A stretch of DNA of 22,345 bases from a virus, in IMG/VR virus record IMGVR_UViG_3300025168_014124, positions 1 through 22,345 of that record, one strand, 5' to 3'. The translations under genes were made by a program, and so were the position numbers. Position 1 is the stretch's first letter, and the number at the start of each line of letters is the position of its first letter. Of this stretch, positions 6,991-15,900 are shown piece after piece. A model generated the notes under the pieces. It was not told where the DNA came from and ran no database searches. It saw only the letters and a list, made by a program, of their open reading frames with translations.

Positions 6991-7145
6991 GCGCAGACGA
7001 GCGGAAGCGCCGAGAGGCTATCCAGAGCACCGCTCAGACGCTACGACGCGCCTCGGGCGGCAAGCTGACACAGACCCAGGCCGAGGCCCGGGTCCGTCAG
7101 TCGGTCGTCGAGGGCGACCGCATCCGAAAGAACAACGACCGCTAG
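6987..7145 (+). CDS. Small basic helical protein
   Basis: This gene encodes 52 residues, starting MSADERKRREAIQSTAQ and ending RIRKNNDR. It is strongly charged and almost certainly all-helical. Its ATG overlaps the preceding stop (ATGA at 6987-6990), and the next gene starts nine bases after its stop. Codon use matches neighbours. No function is recognised. A small head-assembly helper or internal DNA-binding protein would fit its charge and place. Confidence 0.65.
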   Translation: MSADERKRREAIQSTAQTLRRASGGKLTQTQAEARVRQSVVEGDRIRKNNDR

Positions 7146-7154
7146 GGGTGTCCC

Positions 7155-7514
7155 ATGCCGCTGATCGCCGCTCTCCAGTCTATCGCCGCCGCTGATGCCG
7201 TCGGCGTCGGTACCTTCGACGCCGTCGGGCTCGCGCACAAGCCCGCCGCCCTCTCGGGTGACCTGACTCTGACGGTTGCGCATCCGATGATCGTGTCCCT
7301 CGACTGCGGGGGCGCCGGTCGCACCGTGACGCTCGAAGCCGAGGGCGTGTGTCCTGGCCGCGTGCGCTTCGTCATCAACCACGGCGCCTCCAATGACATC
7401 ACCGTCAAGAACGACGCAGCGGCTACGATCGCTACCGTGACCCAGGACCGCGGCGCCTTGCTCTACTGCGACGGCACCGCCTGGACGTCCCTCGGTATTG
7501 TGACGATCGCCTGA
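7155..7514 (+). CDS. Small beta-rich virion protein (possible head decoration or fibre)
   Basis: This 119-residue protein has an Ala-rich N-terminus followed by alternating beta strands: LTLTVAHPMIVSLDCGG, RTVTLEAEG, RVRFVINHG, ITVKNDAAATIATV. It ends with RGALLYCDGTAWTSLGIVTIA. From memory, a C-terminal Y-x-CDGTAW-type motif occurs in phage head fibre and decoration proteins and in fibre repeats. It has an AGGGGTG ribosome site at the preceding stop. It lies between head and connector genes, which favours a capsid surface role. The next gene starts on the last base of its stop (TGATG). Confidence 0.65.
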   Translation: MPLIAALQSIAAADAVGVGTFDAVGLAHKPAALSGDLTLTVAHPMIVSLDCGGAGRTVTLEAEGVCPGRVRFVINHGASNDITVKNDAAATIATVTQDRGALLYCDGTAWTSLGIVTIA

Positions 7515-8278
7515 TGAGTTCTGGCGAGACCGTCTACACCTACCGCCAGATCGGGCCGGATGTCCTCCAAAGGGCACGAGGCAATACGATCACGCTAGAG
7601 GTCTGGCGCGATGGCGCGAAGGTCGCTCCGACCGCCGCGACGGTCTCGCTTGTCCGGCCTTCGGGGTCCTTTGTTGTGCAGGACGCCGCCGCGTCGATCG
7701 TGAGCTCGGTGTCGACCTACACGATCAGCGCGGGCGACCTACCCGCCACAGAGCCTACCGGCCAGCTCTATCAACTACGGTGGACGCTCACGATCGGCGG
7801 GCTCGCTCGCACGGTCAACCGGGCGTGTACCGTCGCCCGCTACCCGATGGTCCTACCCGTCACCGACGCCGACCTCACCGAGGGCGAATATCCCGACCTC
7901 GTCGATCAGTTGGGCGACTACGGAAGCAACCTGCAAACGTTCCTTGAAGCCGCGAAGCGCGATGTCCTGCGCGAGCTCGAACAGGCTGGGCAGTGGCCCG
8001 ATCTCATCACCGGGCCGTCTGACCTCTTCGAGCCGATCCGCCAGAGCACTTACGTCAAGGTGTTCCGGTTCCTCTTCTCGACAAACGATAGCGAGCGATC
8101 AGAGCGCCTTATGGAGCTTCACCGGGCCGAGTATCAGAAGGTCATGAAGGACCTACGGACCCGCATGGACCGCGACGACGACGGTGTCCCGGACTCCGAG
8201 GGGCGCGAGGCCATGACGCGCACCATCCACCGGAGCGGGGCGCGGTCGCGATACCGCCGCCGCTCTCCGTGGTGGTGA
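7514..8278 (+). CDS. Head-tail connector, two-domain
   Basis: This 254-residue protein appears to have two parts. Residues about 20-112 form a beta-rich, immunoglobulin-like segment (NTITLEVWRDGAKV to RTVNRACTVAR). Residues about 120-215 form a helical connector-like domain: YPDLVDQLGDYGSNL, a long helix ending at QAGQW, then STYVKVFRFLF and a last long helix (HRAEYQKVMKDLRTRM). Helical adaptors with this layout sit below the portal. A calcium-loop-like DRDDDGVPDSEG follows, and the C-terminus is Arg-rich. Its location between head and tail genes fits an adaptor. The N-terminal domain is unusual for a minimal adaptor. Confidence 0.65.
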   Translation: MSSGETVYTYRQIGPDVLQRARGNTITLEVWRDGAKVAPTAATVSLVRPSGSFVVQDAAASIVSSVSTYTISAGDLPATEPTGQLYQLRWTLTIGGLARTVNRACTVARYPMVLPVTDADLTEGEYPDLVDQLGDYGSNLQTFLEAAKRDVLRELEQAGQWPDLITGPSDLFEPIRQSTYVKVFRFLFSTNDSERSERLMELHRAEYQKVMKDLRTRMDRDDDGVPDSEGREAMTRTIHRSGARSRYRRRSPWW

Positions 8279-8282
8279 CCTG

Positions 8283-8759
8283 ATGCCGACGACCGGGTCG
8301 ATCTCCGAGCTCCGTCAGACCTTCGCCGCCCGGATCGCCGCCTCGTCGACGACCGGCCTCGGGCAAGGGTCGATCACCTCGCCGAGCTGGAAAGAGGAGC
8401 GAGCGCCGTTCGCTTTACTCGACGAGAGCAAAGCCCGCGCGCACCTCGCGTTCTCGTGTCAGATCTCCGACGCCAGCGTGACCGACGCGGGCGACGGTTC
8501 TTCGAGCGAGTCCCCATTTCAGATCGCGGCGACGGTCGCGGTCCTGTTTACGTACCGAGTCCGGGCATCGAGGCAAGCAGACCTTGACAAAGCCGCCGAC
8601 GCCGCCGAGGCCGTCGCTCGATCTGTGCTCACGCTCGCCGCCGAGGATGTCCGATACAACATCCTCCCGGATCTGATCTACTCGCCCACCATGACCGACG
8701 ACGGTGAGGCCGTCCAGGTCGAGCAACGCTATCTCGTCCGCTTCGACTCCACGATCTAA
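8283..8759 (+). CDS. Probable tail terminator / tail completion protein
   Basis: This 158-residue protein sits just before the tail tube gene, the usual slot for the protein that caps the tail and joins it to the head. The pattern is right for the family: an N-terminal helix (ISELRQTFAARIAA), a beta strand region (SPFQIAATVAVLFTYRVR, about 78-95), a helix (LDKAADAAEAVARSVLTLA), and a final strand (EAVQVEQRYLVRFDSTI). The call rests on order and secondary-structure pattern. Its stop codon overlaps the strong ribosome site of the next gene. Confidence 0.6.
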   Translation: MPTTGSISELRQTFAARIAASSTTGLGQGSITSPSWKEERAPFALLDESKARAHLAFSCQISDASVTDAGDGSSSESPFQIAATVAVLFTYRVRASRQADLDKAADAAEAVARSVLTLAAEDVRYNILPDLIYSPTMTDDGEAVQVEQRYLVRFDSTI

Positions 8760-8764
8760 GGAGG
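8758..8764 (+). promoter_or_regulatory. Near-perfect Shine-Dalgarno of the tail tube gene
   Basis: AAGGAGG lies seven bases before the ATG at 8772 and overlaps the preceding TAA. It is the strongest ribosome site in the plus-strand module, in line with the large number of tube subunits needed per virion. Confidence 0.8.
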
Positions 8765-8771
8765 CCCAAGA

Positions 8772-9236
8772 ATGGCCCGTTTTACCTCACGTTTGACGAC
8801 TGTTAAGTTCATCGATGCCGCCGCCGACGAGATCGTCGCCGGTCCAGGTCCCGGGGACTTGAGCATCGGTGAAACCAACGCCGAGAACGCAGAGCGGATC
8901 CGCGTGCTTGACCGCGGCAGCTTCGATGGATTTGTCCTCGGCGACTCGCTAGAGCAGGACATATCGATCAGCCTGGAAGTGAAGAACGAGACCCTCACCG
9001 AAGCCAGCGCGGATCGGATCCGTGACTTCGTCATGAAGACCGGCAACTTTGCCGGAACGACCTCGGTAAACTCGACGATCTGGGCCTTCAAGGTCGTGGT
9101 TACTATGACCGACGGAACGAACACCGCAACGATCACGCTCCCCGTGGTTCAGGGCGGGGTCGACTTCACCGAAGGCAAGGAAGGATCTACGATGTCCTTC
9201 AGCGGCACCAACAACGGCACGATCGTCGTGACCTGA
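8772..9236 (+). CDS. Major tail (tube) protein
   Basis: This 154-residue protein is the probable subunit of the tail tube. It alternates beta strands and short helices, with strands such as WAFKVVVTMTDGTNTATITLP (two strands) near 97-117 and a C-terminal Gly/Ser/Thr-rich strand region ending in NNGTIVVT. The strong ribosome site, its place before the frameshifted chaperones and tape measure, and the 154-residue size all support the call. It starts MARFTSRLTTVKFID. Its stop overlaps the start of a 13-codon Lys-rich frame (TGATG). Confidence 0.8.
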   Translation: MARFTSRLTTVKFIDAAADEIVAGPGPGDLSIGETNAENAERIRVLDRGSFDGFVLGDSLEQDISISLEVKNETLTEASADRIRDFVMKTGNFAGTTSVNSTIWAFKVVVTMTDGTNTATITLPVVQGGVDFTEGKEGSTMSFSGTNNGTIVVT

Positions 9237-9277
9237 TGGCCTACAAGAAAAAGACCAAGAAGAAGGGCGGCAAGTAG
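9236..9277 (+). CDS. 13-residue Lys-rich peptide MAYKKKTKKKGGK
   Basis: A complete 14-codon frame starts on the tail tube stop (TGATG at 9234-9238) and ends TAG at 9275-9277. The peptide has seven lysines in 13 residues. It has no own ribosome site, so it would depend on coupling to the highly translated tube gene. From memory, very short Lys-rich frames occur at similar places in other phage late regions, which argues against chance. It may be a real peptide that binds nucleic acid or acidic proteins, or a translational spacer. Expression is unproven. Confidence 0.5.
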   Translation: MAYKKKTKKKGGK

Positions 9278-9295
9278 TCGCCCCAAGGAGACAGC

Positions 9296-9700
9296 ATGAG
9301 CGAGCCGATCCGACTCGGAGGGACCGACCGACGGCCCTCCGTTCTACTCATCCCGATCCGCCTCCGACTGCGGGCCGCCTACGTCGCCGCCGAGGGCTCG
9401 TCAGACGACCTGATCGCCGTCTGTGGGGCCGTCCTCGGTCAGGCCCTACCCGATACCCTCGGGGAGAGTCCGAGCGTCCAGAGGCGAGCCCTACGCGCCG
9501 ACGCGGTCGACTACGGGGAAAGGGTCGTTGATGCCCTCCTCGGTCAGGGCGTCAAGGTGCCCGAGATCATCGAGGTCGGCTCGTCCGTTCTCCTCGAAGC
9601 TCTGCGCCAGCTACCGAAGGACGACGAGATCGAGGACGCCGCGGGAAACTCACCGGCCCGGGCGGAGACCTCCACGGAGTCTTCATCCGTCTCGGGCTGA
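9296..9700 (+). CDS. Tail assembly chaperone, short form
   Basis: This 134-residue protein takes the slot of lambda gpG: between tail tube and tape measure. Tail chaperones bind the tape measure before the tube polymerises and are not in the virion. The chain is helical (ADAVDYGERVVDALLGQGVK, two helices) with a disordered acidic Ser-rich tail (ETSTESSSVSG). AAGGAGA lies upstream of the ATG. The slippery heptamer GGGAAAC occurs 17 codons before the stop in the correct register, so a fraction of ribosomes should move to the -1 frame and make the long form. Confidence 0.8.
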   Translation: MSEPIRLGGTDRRPSVLLIPIRLRLRAAYVAAEGSSDDLIAVCGAVLGQALPDTLGESPSVQRRALRADAVDYGERVVDALLGQGVKVPEIIEVGSSVLLEALRQLPKDDEIEDAAGNSPARAETSTESSSVSG

Positions 9701-9870
9701 CTCACTACGGGGACCCCATGGCTTTGTATAGACTCGGCGAGACTGACCGCGAGGCCCTCGTGGTCCTCCTCGGCTACGAGCTCCACGAGAGCCGTCAGAG
9801 GACGCGCCAGAGCCAGCCGATCAAGCACGCGTCAGGGCGCCTCGAAGCCCTCGACCGGTTCCAGGTCTGA
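9296..9870 (+). CDS. Tail assembly chaperone, -1 frameshift long form (gpG-T type)
   Basis: Slippage at GGGAAAC (9643-9649) joins codons 9296-9649 to the -1 frame from 9649 to the stop at 9868-9870. The product is 191 residues: 118 from the first frame and 73 from the second. The second frame stays open from the slip site onward and reads LTGPGGDLHGVFIRLGLTHY, then GDPMALYRLGETDREAL, with no stop until 9868, which looks like true protein upstream of the ATG at 9718. An independent 50-residue gene from 9718 is possible but lacks a good ribosome site. G/G-T frameshifting is conserved among long-tailed phages. Confidence 0.75.
9643..9649 (+). promoter_or_regulatory. Programmed -1 frameshift slippery site GGGAAAC
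   Basis: In the chaperone frame the bases read GCG GGA AAC, which is X-XXY-YYZ with X=G, Y=A, Z=C. After slipping by one base, the tRNAs pair with GGG and AAA. I see no convincing downstream pseudoknot, only short self-complementary stretches. Confidence 0.8.
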
Positions 9871-9872
9871 TC

Positions 9873-10562
9873 ATGGCCCTCTCGGAGTTCTTCCATCGCC
9901 AGATGCCGAGGTCGCGCCCGAGCCAGAAGGCTGTCAAAAAGATGGGCCGCTGGAGCCGGCGCGGACATCATTACATGAAGTACACCGGAGGGCTCCGAGA
10001 CTCGGATCTCGTTCTCCCGGATCCGCAGCTAGAGAAGAAGATTTTCCAGCTCATCGAGCAAGCCTACCCACTGATCGCGCAGTCCTTCGACCGGCACCTC
10101 GGGCCGATGGCTAATCACATGTTTAAAACTTGGCCATACGAGACCGGCCTCTCGCTCGGGCTCCTCGGCTTCGAGTGGGAGGTCACCGACACGAGCCTCG
10201 GCGGGTCTATCGTCTGCCGGGCGCCCTATGCCTATTTCATCCGAGAGGGCCGCAAAGGCAAAAAGCGAGGCCGCAAGATCGCGCGAGAGCTGACACCGGG
10301 CGAGCTCGCGATCACTGCGAAACCACCGCGCGGCGTGTCTCGCGACGAGTGGCGGCAGGCCATGATCACCGCCTCGCGTCAAGTCGACCTTGTAGACTAC
10401 GCATACGCCAAAGGCGTGCTCAGTAGGATCAAGGGCGCGCAAAAGAAACGGCGCGCGCCTCGCAAGGGGCGCCGAGTCGTCGACGCTCTCGTCTTCGATC
10501 CCGGAAAAGTCGCCGCGGGCGCTATCTATGACGACATTTTGAAGGGTCTGGGGGGCGCGTGA
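9873..10562 (+). CDS. Putative HK97 gp10-like tail completion protein
   Basis: This 229-residue basic protein lies between chaperones and tape measure. The middle (about residues 60-130) shows a helix (QLIEQAYPLIAQSFDRHL), then TWPYETGLSLGLLGFEWEV, and GSIVCRAPYAYFIREGRKGK. A TG-x-S/L...strand...APYAxFIREG order is what I expect of HK97 gp10-like neck proteins, which are usually shorter (about 110-150) and lie earlier in the operon. The extra N-terminal basic region (SRPSQKAVKKMGRWSRRGHH) and the Lys/Arg-rich segment QKKRRAPRKGRR are additions. The start is two bases after the chaperone stop. Confidence 0.55.
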   Translation: MALSEFFHRQMPRSRPSQKAVKKMGRWSRRGHHYMKYTGGLRDSDLVLPDPQLEKKIFQLIEQAYPLIAQSFDRHLGPMANHMFKTWPYETGLSLGLLGFEWEVTDTSLGGSIVCRAPYAYFIREGRKGKKRGRKIARELTPGELAITAKPPRGVSRDEWRQAMITASRQVDLVDYAYAKGVLSRIKGAQKKRRAPRKGRRVVDALVFDPGKVAAGAIYDDILKGLGGA

Positions 10563-12943
10563 GCACTGTTAAGCGTGACATCTCGATGAGCATCATCGCC
10601 GACACTCGGCGATATCAGGCCGAGATGGCCAAGATCCCAGGCATGACCGACAAGGCCGCCGCAAAAGCTGCGGAACGGATGGTCAAACAGGAGCAGAAGC
10701 GGATCTCGACTGAAGAGAAACTTCGGAAGAAGGCCGCAAAAGACCAGGAGACTCTCGCAAAAGACACCGCGAGCAAAACCGCCGCCGCGATGAAGGGCGC
10801 CGCGACTGCGATCGCCGCAGGCTTCACCGCCGCCGCCGCTGCGGGTGTCGGCTTGATCACCCTCGGTCAGGACATTGCCGACACTCGCAACGAACTGACC
10901 GACCTGTCAGTCGAGACGGGCATCAGCGCCGACACTCTCGCCGCTCTGCGCTTCGGAGCTCAGGCCACCGGAAAAGAGCTGGGCGACGTAGCGGGCGCGA
11001 TGGCTGCGTTCTCTCAGCGCATGGTCGCCGCAAATCGCGACGGCGGGACGCTGGCGATGATCTTCGACGGCTTGAACATCGAGCTTGAGAACGTCGACGG
11101 CACGATGAGAGGGACCGACGAGGTATTCCGGGAGACGATCAAGACGCTCTCTTCAGTCGAGAGCAAGACGCTACGCAATGCCGCCGCAGCAGACCTCTTC
11201 GGGGACGCGGGCGGGAAGCTGATCAACATCACCAAGACCCTCGGCGGCGACCTCGACCTCTACGCGGACGCGGTGGACACGGTCGGCCTAAGCATGGACG
11301 AGGGCGCGCAGGAGTCCGAAGACTTTCAACGCGCAATGGCGACCCTCGGTCTGATTATGGACGGCATCAAGGGGACCGTCGGGCCGCTCGCTCTGGCGTT
11401 CTCGAAGGGCCTCGCCGCTTCGCTGATGCTTACGAAAGTGACGGCAATGCTCGCCCATAGCGGACTTGTCGGGTATGCCGCGGTCTTTTTGAAGATTAAA
11501 GACGGCATTGAAAAAGGAGCGATCCCAAGTCTTAAAGAGCTTGAGACCACGATGCGCGAGAGCGTCGAGCACTCCAACAAGGCGATCAAGAAGGAGGTCG
11601 ACGCGTTTCGGGTCTTGATCGGAGCCGTAAAGACCACAGGCGACGAAGTCGGAAACTTAGAGGGGCTCCTCGAACAGCTATCGCGGAGCAAGAACAAGGA
11701 CGCAAAAGCAACCGCCGCCGCCTCTTCCGCCGAGAAGACCGCCGCCGACGTAGCGAAGCAACTCACAAAGGCCCGGCGCGACGCGCTCGATCCACAAGTT
11801 CGATTGGTTCAAGCGTTCACTCAGGAACGACGTCAGCTCCTCGGGCTCGTCGACGCGGGCGCCGACGCTGCACAGGTTCAAGAACTGATCGCGCTGAAGA
11901 GCGCCGCAATGGAAAAGCAGTTCCAAAAAGCAGGGGTCGAGCTAGAGAAAAAGAGACTGGAGGAAATGGCAAAGGCCGGCGAGGTCGCGCAGAAGGTGTC
12001 CGACGAACTGACCCAAGCCAAGATCGACCAGCTAGAGCCGACGGCGCGTCTCACCGCCGAGCATGAGCGCGAGGTAGCCGCGCTAGAGGCCACGATCGCA
12101 AAGGGCGCCGACGCCGCGCAGGTCGCCGAGCTCCAGGCAATTAAGGCCGCGGAGCTACAGAAGGCGATCTCCAACATCGAGTTTGAAGAGTACCAGAAAA
12201 AGCAGGACGAGACGAAAGAGAAGAACAAAGAACTTGCCGTCAGTTTTGCGAACCTGATCGACAACATGGGCCAGAACCTCGGGATCGCTGCGGGCTTCGC
12301 GGAGCTTGCTCTCGACGACTACTCCAACAAGGCGACGAAGGCCGCGAGCCGCTCCGACAAGCTACGGAGCAAGATCAAAGACCTTCGAAAGAGCATGACC
12401 GACGCGAGCAAAGAGGAGCGCGCCGAGATTGCCAGCACGATCGAAGACAAAGAAGACGAACTAGAGCAAGCGGAAAAGCGGAAGAAGAGACAGAGCAAAC
12501 TCGCGCGTCAAGCGTTCCGAGAAGTCAAGGCGCTGCGGATCGCCGAGACGACGATCTCGGGCGCCGCCGCTGCGATCCGGGCGGTCGCCGAACTGGGCTT
12601 TATTGGAGGGGCCGGTCTGATCGCCGCGGGGGGTATCGCTGCGACGACCGCGCTCAATATTGCCACGATCAAGCGGCAGAAGGCGCCGAAATTCCACCAA
12701 GGCGGAATGGTCGAGCCGGACGAGACACCGGCGATCCTCCGACGCGGTGAGGCCGTCCTCTCGGAGCGCGCAACCCAGCGTCTCGGGCGTCAGACGATCG
12801 AGCGGCTCAACCGAGACGAGCCTCTCGGGGCCGTGAATATCTACCTCGGGGACGACCTCCTGCGGTCCCAACGGCTGACACGGGCGCCGCGGGGTGGTAC
12901 TCATACAGCGGTCGGGGCGCGTAGTCCCTACCTCGGGCGCTAG
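10559..12943 (+). CDS. Tape measure protein
   Basis: The tape measure sets tail length and is ejected with the DNA. This 794-residue protein is the standard type: long helical stretches, few aromatics, an Ala-rich hydrophobic segment near 79-102 (AATAIAAGFTAAAAAGVGL), another near 671-705 (AAIRAVAELGFIGGAGLIAA) and a C-terminus with FHQGGMVEPDETPAILR (712-728) and GEAVLS (730-735), typical for tape measures. Residues about 402-455 and 484-537 are an internal repeat with 23 identities in 54 aligned positions. GTG start overlaps the previous stop (GTGA). A ratio of about 0.15 nm per residue predicts a tail near 120 nm. Confidence 0.9.
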   Translation: MSTVKRDISMSIIADTRRYQAEMAKIPGMTDKAAAKAAERMVKQEQKRISTEEKLRKKAAKDQETLAKDTASKTAAAMKGAATAIAAGFTAAAAAGVGLITLGQDIADTRNELTDLSVETGISADTLAALRFGAQATGKELGDVAGAMAAFSQRMVAANRDGGTLAMIFDGLNIELENVDGTMRGTDEVFRETIKTLSSVESKTLRNAAAADLFGDAGGKLINITKTLGGDLDLYADAVDTVGLSMDEGAQESEDFQRAMATLGLIMDGIKGTVGPLALAFSKGLAASLMLTKVTAMLAHSGLVGYAAVFLKIKDGIEKGAIPSLKELETTMRESVEHSNKAIKKEVDAFRVLIGAVKTTGDEVGNLEGLLEQLSRSKNKDAKATAAASSAEKTAADVAKQLTKARRDALDPQVRLVQAFTQERRQLLGLVDAGADAAQVQELIALKSAAMEKQFQKAGVELEKKRLEEMAKAGEVAQKVSDELTQAKIDQLEPTARLTAEHEREVAALEATIAKGADAAQVAELQAIKAAELQKAISNIEFEEYQKKQDETKEKNKELAVSFANLIDNMGQNLGIAAGFAELALDDYSNKATKAASRSDKLRSKIKDLRKSMTDASKEERAEIASTIEDKEDELEQAEKRKKRQSKLARQAFREVKALRIAETTISGAAAAIRAVAELGFIGGAGLIAAGGIAATTALNIATIKRQKAPKFHQGGMVEPDETPAILRRGEAVLSERATQRLGRQTIERLNRDEPLGAVNIYLGDDLLRSQRLTRAPRGGTHTAVGARSPYLGR

Positions 12944-12951
12944 GGGGCCGC

Positions 12952-15900
12952 GTGGCACGAGTAGACCGGACGCCGCAGGGTATCGGACCTGTCGACGCTC
13001 GCTTCGTCGAGGGGGCGCTCTCGTCGACGCTGTCGAGCTACACCGAGTCCGGGCCGCGACCCGGGCCAGCGGTCGCCAGCAACGCGAAACAAAACGCGAG
13101 CCCGGTCCTCTCGGGTGCGCAGTCGGTCGGGGCGGATCTGAAGGTCTCGAAGTCGGGCGATCCGAGCATCGAGCGCCGAGGCGCCGCGTACATGTACAAG
13201 CTCGACACCGACGCCAGTGCCGACGCCTATCGCGGGTGGGCCTCGCCTGTGATGTGCTCCCGGGCCGCGACGGTCCACTTCTCGACGACCGCCGCGATCA
13301 CGAGCCTGGACGCTTGCGTCAGTCGTGACGATCAGTCCCTGACGTGCATCTTCGCCGAGGGCGCGACGACCTCGCTCTCTTGGCGACGCCTCACCGAGTC
13401 GGGGCAGGCCCTGACCAGCGCCGCGACCGTCGACGGTGGCGCCGGGTCGATGAGAGGCCCGGCGACGATCACCGCGCTACCCGACGGGCGGCTCCTGCTC
13501 CTCGACTTTTTCGGACCCGCGAACCTCCAGGGGCCGACCTCCTACGTCCAGACGCCACCGTCGACGCCATGGGCAGAGCTCTCCGACGACCCCTTCCCCG
13601 GTGGTACCTCGTGGGTCTCGGGGGCGGTGTCTAGCCTCTGGATGCGATACGCCCGAGGTCAGGTGATCCTCCTCGCCACCGACACCGGCGGGCGTCTGCA
13701 TCAGTTCGCCTCGGCGGATCTGGGCTCGTCGTTCCGATTCGTCGAGACGATCGCCAACGTGGCGCCGCAGGGTGTCGGGGTCGACGTGTTCCCCGACGGA
13801 TCGATCCTTGTTGCGTACAACAGCACATCAGAGGATACCGTTTACGCTCGGCGGCTTGGGTCTGCCTTCGAGCCGGTGAGCGAGGCCGCATCCGTCGAAC
13901 TCGACCCTGCAACCTCGTCGACCTCTGATGTGGTCCTGACCGCTTCGATCGACGCCGACGGGACCGCCTACGTCGTGAGCTACGACCTAGCCACCCAGGG
14001 CGCCGCGAACAACTACCTTCAAATCTTCGCCAGCTCCGACGGTGGGATCAACTGGACCAAATACACCGACGGCCCGATCGGGTCGCTAGAGCTCGGCAAC
14101 TGGGCGATCCTCCGATCCGCGTGCTCGATGGGCCGGCTCTACGTCTTCGGGGCGCTGGAGAACACGACGAGCGGTGTCACGATGTTCACCCTCAGCGGGT
14201 GGTCAAACGTCACACCGGGACCGACCCACACCTCGGCGAGCCGCAATGGCTACGCGGGCCTCTTCGGAGGGACCGCGGGCGCGGTCGGCATGTGGTGGGC
14301 CGCGGCAGTTCCGGCCGCAGGGAACACCGGCTATCAGCCATTTAGCACGGGCGCCGGAGTTCTCGCCGGGTCGAGCGATGACCAGTATCTCGAAGTCACG
14401 ACGACGAGCGCGGGGCGGTTCTTTCGAGGCAATCAGGCCGCGAGCATCGTCAACGGGGCCGACGCTGCGGTCTCGTGGTCGTGTCAGCTCGTCAGCGGGG
14501 GCGGGCTCTCGGCGATTAACTGCGGGGTCAACCTCCGACACACCGACGCGAGCGGAGACGAGATTAACCTCTCGGTGAGACTGATCACGGGCGCGAGTGA
14601 TCAGGTCCGGCTCACCGACGGGACGACCTCGGTCAACGTGACGACGCCGACGAGCACTCGCCGCGACTGGCTACTAGAGCTCCAGGGGACCGGGGCGACC
14701 GCTCGGCTCTACGTGCGTGACGACCCGTCGGAGGTCTGGACCCTACTGGCCACGATCGCCGGTGTCGCTACGGGTAGCGCCGCGACAGTACACCGCACGA
14801 TCTGGGGACACCTCACCGCATCGTCGACGGTCTCGCGTTGGTGGTGGGTCGCCCACCGTCACTCGGGCATGACGATCCGCAGGTCTCACGGGGCCGGGAT
14901 CTCGGATCAGATCGGCAAGCGCATAGCCGGCACGCCCTACCCGCTCCCCGATGTCGGATCAGCGACCGCGGCATCCTTCGCGCGCCTCGTCGGAGGGCAC
15001 AATAGGCCGATCGGGACGCCCGACTTCAACGCCGATCCGGCCTTCGACTACCCGGTCGGGGCCGTGTTTCCTGGATCGTCGCCGAGTCCGTCGGCAACTT
15101 GGAGAACCAGCGCCGACGGGGTCGACACCGATCTCGTCGTCGAGCTCTCCCCGGGCATCGACACACGCCTGGACGAGGCTCTCCCCGTGGTCGTCGTCCG
15201 AAACGCAAACTTCGACCGCCTCGAAGTCGCGACCGGCGACGCAACGCCGACGTATACAACCGTTGGAACGCTCGATCTCCGCTTCCCGGCGGTCAATTTT
15301 ACGCGGTCGGGTGATGCCGTCTCGATCGCAGGGGCGCCCGGGTCGGTGACTCGATGGCTACACGCGGACGAGATGGTCGGCGGTTACCTCGACTTTGGGA
15401 GCGGGGTCCGGTGTCGGATCCTGTCGCATACTGCCGGATATATGGCAAACACCGCGACGGTGAAGCCGGTGTTCCGGATCGACGACTCGGGGAGCGCGCC
15501 CGCCTCGGGCAGCATGACTCCGATCCATCACTCGGGGATCCTCGTCCTCTCGGGCTACACGCCTGCGTCGGCTCGATACTGGCGTCTTCGGATCCCGAGT
15601 CAGCAGACCGCAGAGAACTACTACGAAGCCGGGACGATCAGCCTCGGGGCGATCCTCGTTCCGGGTAAGCGGTGGGCGGACGGCTTTACCTTCGCGGTCG
15701 AGCCGATCGTCTCCAGCTCTGACAGCCAAAGCGGCACACGGCGCATCGAAGAGCGGGGGACGCCTCGCCGCCGACTGACCGTCTCATGGTCGCACGGGAG
15801 CAAGATCGACCGCCTTCGAGGCAACGCCAGTCAGGTCGATCACCTCTCGGCAGGACCGTCGACGCCAGCGCTTGCGGGTCGCGATGATGTCCTTTGGCAG

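Noticed and set aside
9718-9870. Independent 50-residue gene after the tail chaperone
   Set aside because: The same frame is open and protein-like well upstream of this ATG to a -1 slippery heptamer, and the ribosome site is poor. The frameshift product explains it better, though internal start cannot be fully excluded.
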